Shown: positions 38,650 to 46,079 of the stretch, one piece after another | Layout: each line of letters begins with the position of its first letter | Numbering within the stretch: position 1 is the first letter of the stretch | NCBI RefSeq assembly: GCF_000316665.1 | Contig: NC_019678.1 | Coordinates: 5,394,001 to 5,458,000, forward strand | Direction of reading: 5' to 3' | From: Rivularia sp. PCC 7116 | GTDB taxonomy: Bacteria; Cyanobacteriota; Cyanobacteriia; Cyanobacteriales; Nostocaceae | Length of the DNA stretch: 64,000 bases | Notes under the pieces: generated by a model | Told to the model about the DNA's origin: nothing | Database searches by the model: none | What the model saw: the letters and a program-made list of their open reading frames with translations, nothing else | Translations under genes and position numbers: made by a program

Positions 38650-39449
38650 AAGGTTCCATCTCGGGTCTTTAAGAAAACCAAATCCTCTCTCGCACGATTG
38701 TTGAGCTTTATATTCAGAAATCATTCCTGAATCACTAAGTATGTTTTTATCTAAAATATTTGTAGCAAGAACAAAACGTCCAGCACTTTGAATACCATTG
38801 CTAATAGTAGCTTCGTTTTTTGATAATGTTGCTATCACTTTAAAATATTTTTGATTTTCAGTTTTAGCAGATAATATCTTTTCATCAACATGAATATTAT
38901 CTAAATTATGATATTTGAACTTTTTCGATAATTTTAATGCTGCTTTCATTGCATCTTCATAACAATTAAACTGTTCCTTCTGTAATTTTTTTAATTGGGA
39001 AGTAGCGTTAATTTCTGATTTTTTGATTCTTTTTTCTAATTGACGTAAGTCAGACTTCTTCCTGGCTTCACTTTCGACTACTAACCATCTTTGTTTTACA
39101 GAAGCATAATTGCTTTCTTTAACAACATATGAGTAACCATTTATTTGACTTTTTACTAATTCAGAATCACTTATACTTGAAACCAATCTTTTAGCTTCAC
39201 CCAGTGATAACGGCACACGAGATAACCATTTGATATCAGATAATAATTTTAGATTTGCAGCTGTATACAAAGCACTATCTGCGACCATCAAACTATCTAC
39301 TTTTATTTGTTTTTTAAAATCAACTAATATTTTTGCAAAGCTCGCAGAATCTGCTTCATTCCCAGACGCTGATTTGAAAAAAATTGGTACATCTCCATCT
39401 CCAGAACATATTAAATCAATAATAAATTGTTTCAAATCTGGTCTATGGT

Positions 39450-39505
39450 GAACCAGTGCGTTGCGGGGGTTCCCCCCGTTGTAGCAACTGGTGAACCCGA
39501 AGGGT
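39450..39505. repeat. 56-bp hairpin insertion (ACCAGT...ACTGGT) in the transposase
   Basis: Arms ACCAGT and ACTGGT surround CGGGGG-TT-CCCCCCG. Removing 56 bp restores the frame across SRD-HRP-DLKQF. The sequence resembles the small dispersed repeats reported in Nostoc genomes. Confidence 0.75.
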
Positions 39506-39903
39506 CACGAGAGTAACCATATGTTATTTCAATTTCCTGTGGCTCAGAATTTTCTACTATTTCTGTTTTGTTTAAATCATTTTTGTTTTGATTATTCTTA
39601 TATTCGCCATGCAAATGAAAAGACGAGGAATCTAAATGTTCAGATAAGAGTGATACATCAAATGTTTTAAATGCATTTAATGAAATTGCTAAGAAAACAT
39701 TACTTAATCCTTTACTGAACAATTTATCCATTGTCCTGCCTAATTTATCATCATTTAAATATTCAGGTTTTACTCCTTCTCCAATCAAATGCTCATAAGC
39801 TCGGTTCTCAAAAAAATTTGAAAACATATATAACGGTGCAGATACAAAGCCTAAACCATTTAAAATCATTGCTTTTACAACATGACCAGCACTTATTTTT
39901 TCT

Positions 39904-39929
39904 GTTAGCGGAGCGAGGCGTTAGCCTTA
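39904..39929. repeat. Short repeat insertion GCGGAGCGAGGCGTTAGCC in the transposase start
   Basis: GTTAGC and its partner GCGTTAGCC border a purine-rich centre; the unit breaks the frame between LGEDI and ISAGHVV of the transposase. The family recurs in cyanobacterial genomes. Confidence 0.6.
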
Positions 39930-40591
39930 ATATCTTCTCCTAATAAATTATTAATTATTTCTACTAAATTTATTGAATCAATAATTCCGGCGACTATTCC
40001 CAAGTGGTCAATATTTTTTATTTCAATTTCTTCGAGAGTAGACATAGCACCTAAAAATTGTGAAAAATACCTATTAATATTTTCACATTTTTCGTGTCTG
40101 AAAACTCATAAAAAGCGGTTCTAAAATAAACAAAACCTGTCTTCTAAAACACAACCTACCCTTTCTAATTTTTTGATACATAATTACTATACTTAATAAT
40201 AATTATTATCATTTATATCTAATTAAATCAAAAACAACTATAGTTTTTATGTACTAATAATGAGTGCTAACCCATTTTTGGATCTGTGGGTGCGGAATGT
40301 GGGTTTCATGAGTAGTTATTTATTTTTTGTCGTATAAAATACTTTATAATATATTCATATTATCTTCATACTTGTATCTAAAACGACAATAAATTTATTT
40401 TTTAAACTTATTTATAGAAAAATATATAAATCGTTATTCCTTTTATAGTAGGGGTTTAAGGTAATTCAGCTATTAAAACTTTTGTGCAGGCTGTGATTAA
40501 AATCACAAATTTTTAGTGATTATATTCACTTAATAAAAAACGTAGTTGTTTCATGATGAAAAATAACGAAATGCTAACTTGGCTTTAATCA

Positions 40592-40804
40592 ATGATGATT
40601 CGCGCACTTGTTGAATCTGCTTTTCAAACCGGATATTTGAGCGTTGAGTCGGAAGGCTTGCTGCATCAGATGCTTGCTAACAGAATATTCCGAAATGAAG
40701 ATACTGCTGCATTGACGCGATTGTGCGACGCTGTTCGTCAGGGGCTAATTAAAAGAGAAGCGTCTTCGGAAATTTCTATGGAGTTTCTCGCTCAAAAAAA
40801 ATAA
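40592..40804 (+). CDS. Small conserved cyanobacterial protein of unknown function
   Basis: A 70-residue, soluble, mostly helical protein: IRALVESAFQTGYLSVESEG, LLHQMLANRIF and ALTRLCDAVRQGLIKREA. It has coding character and resembles small cyanobacterial conserved hypotheticals, but I cannot name a domain. It is followed by the 37-bp dispersed repeat at 40807, three bases after its stop codon. Nothing else indicates a function. Confidence 0.65.
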   Translation: MMIRALVESAFQTGYLSVESEGLLHQMLANRIFRNEDTAALTRLCDAVRQGLIKREASSEISMEFLAQKK

Positions 40805-40806
40805 CT

Positions 40807-40843
40807 GCACAACAGCAAGGAAGAAGGGACAAGAGTTGTAGCT
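40807..40843. repeat. 37-bp dispersed repeat, copy 2
   Basis: Matches 14298-14334 at 35 of 37 positions. It begins three bases after the stop codon of the 70-residue gene. Confidence 0.65.
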
Positions 40844-40994
40844 TAGTCAACCATTATTTTGCTCTAAACCATTTTGCCGATCCAAAAAGTTGATGTAATT
40901 TTTCAATCTTTGGGTGAAGGTTAGCCAGAGAATGAGTTAAGATCGATAGCATAGGGATGAATAATTGCATAATCACCCCTGACTACCAACCCCA

Positions 40995-41147
40995 ATGATT
41001 ATAAGTAGGCAAAATAAACAACCTCGATATTCACTTGCTTTGGAGTATCATTTAATTCATAATGGTAGAAATGATGTACCAGCAAAATTTTACCTGGTCG
41101 GCGAGAAACCCAAGCTATTTCACTTCTATGAAGCAAATATTCCTTGA
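40995..41147 (+). CDS. Possible 50-residue protein
   Basis: ATG at 40995 opens a frame for 50 residues: MIISRQNKQPRYSL, EYHLIHNGRNDVP, KFYLVGEKPKLFHFYEANIP. The composition is protein-like, with balanced charge, unlike the random frames around it. There is no clear ribosome binding site and I do not recognise a family. It lies in the 530-bp gap before the 103-residue gene, with nothing else in that gap I can support. It could equally be a remnant of a larger gene. Confidence 0.35.
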   Translation: MIISRQNKQPRYSLALEYHLIHNGRNDVPAKFYLVGEKPKLFHFYEANIP

Positions 41148-41335
41148 ATAATTAATTCAGAATTTTATTTTTTTGGTGCGGCAAGCAATATAATTCTATT
41201 AAACCCAAAATTTACCGCCATTATGCCGGTTTGGGTTCAAACACCGCACAACGATCATGGGTGTTATCTTTTATAGGGTTTATCCCAAGTTTTTACAGAT
41301 TTTGAGTACGTTGAGAAAAAGGTAGAAGCACGCGA

Positions 41336-41647
41336 ATGCTACACCGTAAGATTTATCAACTATGCTGTGATGCGCGGGAAATATGTATTTTCTTGCGGGA
41401 CCAGCAACGCTGGATCGAACGCGCCCGCATTATAGATATTGAGGGAGATTTAGTCACCCTGCGCTATGAAACAGAAGAAGATGATGAAATTTGTTCTTGG
41501 GAGGAGATGGTTCGACTTGAAAGTATTGGCGCAGTAACTCAAAAGCTTGCTTCGGTTCCACGAGGTAATGTTGAACCTCTATTAACGGAAGATTGTCCGG
41601 AATCAGAACGTATTCGTAATCCGTCTACTGATTCTAATCCAGAGTAA
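41336..41647 (+). CDS. Conserved cyanobacterial protein (DUF6679-like)
   Basis: The 103-residue product starts LHRKIYQLCCDAREICIFLR, then DQQRWIERARIIDIEGDLV and TLRYETEEDDEICSWEEMV. It is a compact, soluble, probably beta-rich domain in cyanobacteria that I believe is classed as DUF6679. The final 30 residues look disordered. A GGTAGAAG purine stretch lies upstream of the ATG. The next gene is convergent, only 17 bp away. Function is unknown. Confidence 0.7.
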   Translation: MLHRKIYQLCCDAREICIFLRDQQRWIERARIIDIEGDLVTLRYETEEDDEICSWEEMVRLESIGAVTQKLASVPRGNVEPLLTEDCPESERIRNPSTDSNPE

Positions 41648-41664
41648 GCTATGGCGAATTCGAG

Positions 41665-43320
41665 TTATTGTTCTTCTCTTTCAAAAGCTGGACAGTAACC
41701 TTCTAAAGTCACTTTAAAGTTATACAAGGGGGACGCGGTATTCCAACACCGTTGTCCTCTTTGATGTTTACAGGTTCCACAGCAATCTAATGATGACCAA
41801 ATGTTGCGATCGCTATTTTGGTTGAGTAGTTCTCTAGGCGATAAACCACGCAATACTAATTCTTCTCCTTGCCAACGCGCTTCAATTAATCCCGTGTCAG
41901 CGAATTGCTGCCAGCGGGGGTCGTTTTTTATTTGCTCGGAAAGTGTAATTAGAATTGCTGTATCTAATTGAGTCAATTCTCCTTCGTAGTTTGTATCTGG
42001 TGCTGCTGGTTGTAAAAATGTATCGCCGATAGGAAGCTGGACTAAAGTTTCTATTTCGGGAGCATGTACGTGATAGCGGTTCTGCAATTCCTCTAATCCT
42101 GTTAAATCGGCTAGATAAGCTGCGGAACCGTGAACGAAAACAACATGTTGCGGTCTTAAGTTATGTATTAACTGAGTTGTACCTGGGCCGTCACTATGCT
42201 GTGCTAAGAGATAGCTTTCTACAGTACCCAATTCGGAATAATGCTCTGCTTTAATTTCTGTTTTCTCTGGTTGTAAAATAAGCCACGAGCTATTTTGTTG
42301 CTGGCAATATTTGCTTAAATCAGTTGTTGACTCCGTAAGAATTATACAGGGCGATTTACCGATATTATCCCTTTGAGAATTTTCTAGACGACGCACCCGA
42401 GGACGCACTCTTTCATCCCAAAACAATGGTTGATGGCGAGCAAAATTCTGTACGGAAGGGGGTAAATGGGGCATTAATTCTAAATAAGCGTCGCATCCGG
42501 CAGCAACATTTCCATCAACCCAAATATCTATATCTCTACCAGTAAAATGATGGTGGCTGCGAAGAAGCATGAGCAATTCTTGACCTAAACCTAATGCTGG
42601 AGTAGGCATTAATACTGAAGAACCTTCTGCGATCGCTCGATTAATTCTTTCTGCAAGTTGATTTTCTTGATTGCGCCGATGTGGATGACGAGCAGTACCG
42701 TAGCTACCTTCAATTATCAAGACATCTAATTCAATTCCGCGTAATTCTTCTAAACGAAAACCTTCTACTAATCGCGAATTCGACAGGAAAAAGTCTCCTG
42801 TATAAAGCAACTTATAAGAACGTTCAGAAGTTGTATAAGTAAGTAAAAAGGCGACTGCACCCGGTAAGTGTCCGCAAGGAAACAGTTCTACCGTAAGGTT
42901 TTCTTTTAGCTCTATTGTTGTACGCAGTTCTAAAGGTTGGAAAAGTGCGCGATTTTCTTCAGATTTTTTGTCCAACCAATTTAACGGTAATAGCTTACAG
43001 GTAACAACCGAAGCGTAAATTGGTAGCAGGGGAAATGTTTTGTGTAGTGCCAACAATCCCCTGGCATGATCTGGATGAGCATGAGTTACTAATACAATGT
43101 CTGCTGGTAAGGGGGTATTATCCGGGCGTGCTGACTTTTTTAACTTTTTTGCTAAAGGTGAAATATCTGGTAAGCCGCAATCGAGCATAATCCGATGAGG
43201 CCCCATTCGCAGCAATAGACAAATACCTTCACCATCATGATGAACTCCGTAAGGTAAGCATTCTAATTCGCTTTGGCTTTCCCCTTCATCAAGAGAGACT
43301 ATTGAATAGCCTTCGCTCAT
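41665..43320 (-). CDS. MBL-fold / beta-CASP metallo-hydrolase
   Basis: The 551-residue protein has the metallo-beta-lactamase motif THAHPDHARGL (HxHxDH) near residue 78, FPCGHLPGAVAF (motif 3) and YTGDFFLSN with a metal-binding aspartate. A beta-CASP insertion follows, with IEGSYGT, MPTPALGLGQELLMLL, and HGSAAYLADL at the end. CPSF-type RNA nucleases and the RNase J group share this layout. The last 90 residues hold a cysteine cluster (CCGTCKHQRGQRC) that looks like a zinc-binding tail. Substrate (RNA or DNA) is inferred only from the family. Confidence 0.85.
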   Translation of the reverse strand: MSEGYSIVSLDEGESQSELECLPYGVHHDGEGICLLLRMGPHRIMLDCGLPDISPLAKKLKKSARPDNTPLPADIVLVTHAHPDHARGLLALHKTFPLLPIYASVVTCKLLPLNWLDKKSEENRALFQPLELRTTIELKENLTVELFPCGHLPGAVAFLLTYTTSERSYKLLYTGDFFLSNSRLVEGFRLEELRGIELDVLIIEGSYGTARHPHRRNQENQLAERINRAIAEGSSVLMPTPALGLGQELLMLLRSHHHFTGRDIDIWVDGNVAAGCDAYLELMPHLPPSVQNFARHQPLFWDERVRPRVRRLENSQRDNIGKSPCIILTESTTDLSKYCQQQNSSWLILQPEKTEIKAEHYSELGTVESYLLAQHSDGPGTTQLIHNLRPQHVVFVHGSAAYLADLTGLEELQNRYHVHAPEIETLVQLPIGDTFLQPAAPDTNYEGELTQLDTAILITLSEQIKNDPRWQQFADTGLIEARWQGEELVLRGLSPRELLNQNSDRNIWSSLDCCGTCKHQRGQRCWNTASPLYNFKVTLEGYCPAFEREEQ

Positions 43321-43556
43321 ATATTCCCCCGTATATTAGATTCAACAAAAATCTTTGTAGATGCTCCAACACCGATTCCGCATCCGGTAAAGTAGAAAAT
43401 TTTTCGGCCGAGTTTGTTTTCTACACAACCTTATTACTGTAATAAAGAGGAGAGGAAGCAGAGGAATGTATTAAATCTCTATTCCATTCCTCTGTATCTA
43501 CTGTTTACAGAAGTATCCATTTCTTGAATAAGCAGAAATGCACTCCTTCTACATTT

Positions 43557-43679
43557 TTAATGAGCGGAACCATTTCCGTGATAGTTTTCAGAATCATAAA
43601 AACCATTCTTGGTTCCAAAAATTAAGCATGACACGCTAAACACTATTGTAAGTACAACTAAAATTAGCTTCACATCCAT
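43557..43679 (-). CDS. ndhP: Probable NDH-1 complex subunit NdhP (40 residues)
   Basis: The frame begins ATG at 43679 after a good AAGGAAAG ribosome binding site, and codes for 40 residues: one membrane helix (VKLILVVLTIVFSVSCLIFG, residues 3-22) and the tail TKNGFYDSENYHGNGSAH. The length, single N-terminal helix and YHGNGSAH tail fit what I recall of NdhP, a small subunit of the large NDH-1 isoform involved in respiratory and cyclic electron flow. I cannot verify by alignment, so the name is tentative. Confidence 0.6.
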   Translation of the reverse strand: MDVKLILVVLTIVFSVSCLIFGTKNGFYDSENYHGNGSAH

Positions 43680-44193
43680 ATTGCTTTCCTTCAACTTTCA
43701 TATGTTCCTATCTATATAGGATACTTCTGCTCTCAAGTAGATGACAGAAAAATTTTATTAACACATAATTATCTACTTTGCAATGAGTAGACTTACTATA
43801 ATTACTCAGATTGTAGAACATTTGCATCTGGAGTGTCTATCTGCTTTTGTTACATCTAGGTAGATTTGCTATATATCCCAATTAAGTTTTTAGTCTTATT
43901 CTTTTTTCCCTTTTACCCTTAATTTCAAAGTAGCATCTGAGTTTTTACCAAGGCTTTTCTTTGCAAATATGCTTCGCTATTAGATTATTTACATACTTAA
44001 TTTTTATAAGCTTATATTTAGTTTATGCTTGTTTATTTTATGAAGCATACAAGCGTTGATATGCTTAAACATTTAGATGTTTGAAAGCTTAAATTTATAA
44101 GCGCCTTACAGATGTTCAAACATTCTTGCATCTAGATGTTTAAACTTTTTGGTGTAAAATTTTGAGAGCATGTATAACTTTTGATGTTGGAAA
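43680..44193. other. Upstream region of the ParA gene with palindromic repeats
   Basis: This 514-bp AT-rich gap holds the promoters for divergent genes. The first 340 bp show nothing I can support. The last 170 bp (44020-44160) carry clustered palindromes described separately. Confidence 0.4.
44020..44160. promoter_or_regulatory. Cluster of short palindromes, candidate parS/operator
   Basis: AAACAT-TTAG-ATGTTT (44067-44082), GATGTT-CA-AACATT (44111-44124) and CATCTAGATG followed by TTTAAAC (44129-44145) share an ATGTTT core. A further ATGCTTGT/ACAAGC pair lies at 44025-44054. They are evenly placed just upstream of parA, as expected of a centromere or of an operator for the ribbon-helix-helix protein. 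No direct proof exists. Confidence 0.5.
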
Positions 44194-44784
44194 ATGATAA
44201 TTACTGTAGCGGCTTTTAAAGGGGGTGTGGGTAAATCTATAACAGCGTTACACCTTGCTACGTACTTGCAGACTAATGCTGATACGTTGTTAGTAGACGG
44301 AGACTTGAATCGTAGTGCTTTAGATTGGTCTAATCGTGGTAGTTTACCATTTAAGGTAGCTAGCGAAGATGATGGGGTTGCTTTAGCTCCTTTATACGAG
44401 CATATAGTAATTGATACTCCGACTAAACCTAGTTTTGACGAGCTTAAAAGCATTGCGAATGGGTGTGATTTAGTAGTTGTACCGACAACTCCAGATGCAA
44501 TTGCATTAGCTGCTACTATGCAGATGGTTGAGTTACTTAATAAATTGAAGGCTAATTATCGTATTTTATTAACTATTATTCCTCCTAGCCCAAATAGGTC
44601 GGGTAAAGAGGCTAAATTAGCTTTGAAAAATGCTAAACTACCTATTTTTAAAACAGGAATTAAACGACTTGCGGTATTTCAAAAAGCAGCTTTAGAAGGG
44701 GTACCAGTTAATGCTGTAAATGACGCTTACGCGCAGGTTGCATGGAAATATTATGCTGAAGTTGGTAAGGAGATTTTATCTTGA
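44194..44784 (+). CDS. ParA-like partition ATPase
   Basis: The 196-residue protein is a small ParA/MinD-type ATPase. The deviant Walker A is KGGVGKSITALHLA with a signature lysine at FKGGVGK (residues 8-15). IVIDTPTKP is the Walker A' (switch) segment, and DLVVVPTTPDAIAL follows. It lacks an N-terminal DNA-binding domain and is the short plasmid type (Ib/ParF-like). It is translationally coupled to the next gene by a 4-bp overlap (TTGA). The family segregates plasmids or positions protein clusters; here it may be on an integrated element. Confidence 0.88.
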   Translation: MIITVAAFKGGVGKSITALHLATYLQTNADTLLVDGDLNRSALDWSNRGSLPFKVASEDDGVALAPLYEHIVIDTPTKPSFDELKSIANGCDLVVVPTTPDAIALAATMQMVELLNKLKANYRILLTIIPPSPNRSGKEAKLALKNAKLPIFKTGIKRLAVFQKAALEGVPVNAVNDAYAQVAWKYYAEVGKEILS

Positions 44785-45041
44785 TTAAGAAGAAAACTAA
44801 CCGTTTTGACGAATTAATTGATGCTGCTCGTTCTCGTCAAAAACGAGATAAACCGCAGGAATTAGTTGAAGAAAAAGTTACTTTTAAAAGTAAAAGTACC
44901 GACCCCGATTACGTTCGGACTACTGTATATTTGCCTAAGAAATTACATCGCAGTTTGAAGTTAGCTGCTGCTACTGATGACCGCCAGATGAGTGATATTA
45001 TGACTGAATTACTAGAAAAATGGCTTTCACAGAAGAGTTAG
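44781..45041 (+). CDS. Ribbon-helix-helix-type small protein, partner of ParA
   Basis: An 86-residue basic protein beginning at TTG 44781, overlapping the end of the ParA gene. Residues 40-86 hold VRTTVYLPKKLHRSLKLAA and DDRQMSDIMTELLEKW, the beta-strand and two-helix pattern of ribbon-helix-helix DNA-binding proteins such as ParG. In ParF/ParG systems the small protein binds the centromere and represses the operon. The palindromes upstream of the pair are candidates for its target. The assignment is by pattern and context. Confidence 0.75.
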   Translation: MIKKKTNRFDELIDAARSRQKRDKPQELVEEKVTFKSKSTDPDYVRTTVYLPKKLHRSLKLAAATDDRQMSDIMTELLEKWLSQKS

Positions 45042-45162
45042 TTGTTAGTGGTTAGTGGTTAGTTGCTAAATACATAAGAATTGCGCGTGATGGTATGTAT
45101 GGGTATTCTAATCATCAATAAAATTTATAAAAGTGTTACTTACCCTACAATACAGCAAAAAT

Positions 45163-45197
45163 AAAAAGTCCGAGTTTAGTTACAAACCGGACTTTTT
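45163..45197 (-). terminator. Rho-independent terminator of the GerMN gene
   Basis: AAAAAGTCCG pairs with CGGACTTTTT around a GTTTAGTTACAAAC inner stem-loop. It can serve the minus-strand GerMN gene and the plus-strand RHH gene from the other side. Confidence 0.85.
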
Positions 45198-45226
45198 AAT
45201 GATTAACTCTAGTATCTACTAACTAC

Positions 45227-45865
45227 TTATAAATAAATCTCTTCCCCAGATTGAGTAAAACGAACGTTTTTGACGTTCCATTTGGGGTTGCTTGTCAAGG
45301 TTTTTTGGATACTTTGGAATAATGTGAATTGCTCGCAACTGGAAAGAGAAACTAGTTGCCTGGGAGAATCAGGAGCTACGCGGAAGTCTACTGTTGCAGT
45401 TCCATTGTTAACGTTGACTCGATAGTTAGCGATATTCAAATCGGCTGTATTTTTGGATGCAATAATTTTACCAACTGCATCTTTCATCGGTTCGTTTGCT
45501 GATACGGATACTTTTTGAGGTACTAATTTCTGACACTGCAAGTCGCTGGTATATACGGTTATATCAGAATTTTTTAGATTCCCGGTTTTATTTTGATTAA
45601 GGTTTTCTGATGACGGGGTTGTTTCTACTCCGAATGGCGCTGCTTTAGCTGTTGGTGATGGTGTCGTATTAATTTCTATTTCCGGGGTCTGTGGTACGGT
45701 GTTAGGCGTGGCTAGTGGGCTGCTAGCAACTGGAGATTGGTCGGATGGTGTTTCCTCTACGTTGTTAACTGTAGGGTTTGAGCCACAACTGCTAACGGCG
45801 ATCGCCATTGCTGATAACATCAAAGGGAAAATATATTTTTGATTCTGACGGATAATTTTGTTCAT
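45227..45865 (-). CDS. GerMN-domain lipoprotein
   Basis: The 212-residue protein has a lipoprotein signal (residues 10-27, AMAIAVSSC with the cysteine to be lipidated). A proline-threonine-serine-rich linker follows (residues 30-95). A GerMN-type domain makes up residues about 105-212: ITVYTSDLQCQKLVPQKV, ANYRVNVNNGTATVDF and CEQFTLFQSIQKTL. GerMN is a domain associated with cell-wall remodelling and sporulation germination proteins in Gram-positive bacteria; in cyanobacteria the role is unknown. The gene has a clear terminator and is probably resident. Confidence 0.85.
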   Translation of the reverse strand: MNKIIRQNQKYIFPLMLSAMAIAVSSCGSNPTVNNVEETPSDQSPVASSPLATPNTVPQTPEIEINTTPSPTAKAAPFGVETTPSSENLNQNKTGNLKNSDITVYTSDLQCQKLVPQKVSVSANEPMKDAVGKIIASKNTADLNIANYRVNVNNGTATVDFRVAPDSPRQLVSLSSCEQFTLFQSIQKTLTSNPKWNVKNVRFTQSGEEIYL

Positions 45866-46079
45866 AGTGTTATACCCTAAGTGTTTCTTTTTATCTCAGT
45901 ATTATTTATATATGTTCCGTATCAATTTATAGCTGATATCCCATATTTTTTTAATGTTAGCGAGTTGCAATTTGACAAAGGTAATCGTGATTGATTTTTG
46001 TTTGGTGAGAACAAGATAAAAGTGTATAAGTAGGGGATGAGGAGATAAGTTAATTGCTTCAAAGATAGGAAAATAGCTT

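Larger units (their letters stand above)
38234..40045 (-). pseudogene. IS1634-family transposase remnant, with several lesions
   Basis: Read from ATG at 40045 the fragments join to one transposase: MSTLEEIEIKNIDHLGIV, VVKAMILNGLGFVSAPLYMF, YGYSRD, DLKQFIIDLICSGDG, VADSALYTAANL, SCERGFGFLKDP and FFADSVFLKTPKRIEA. It is interrupted by a GCGGAGCGAGGCG-type insertion near 39904-39929. A 56-bp palindromic insertion lies near 39450-39505. A third insertion around 38571-38649 brings an 18-bp inverted repeat, and there is a further frameshift near 38505. Segments in different frames agree in family and order, so the assignment as DDE transposase of the IS4/IS1634 group is firm, the product is not functional. 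Confidence 0.85.
37891..40303 (-). mobile_element. IS1634-like insertion sequence, complete ends, inactive
   Basis: The element is 2413 bp. Its ends are CCCACATTCCGCACCC (37891-37906) and GGGTGCGGAATGTGGG (40288-40303), a perfect 16-bp terminal inverted repeat. Direct TTTCAT copies at 37885-37890 and 40304-40309 are the 6-bp target duplication. The transposase lies on the minus strand and is broken (see next entry). The insertion is immediately after the nif3-like gene, so it does not disrupt it. Confidence 0.93.
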
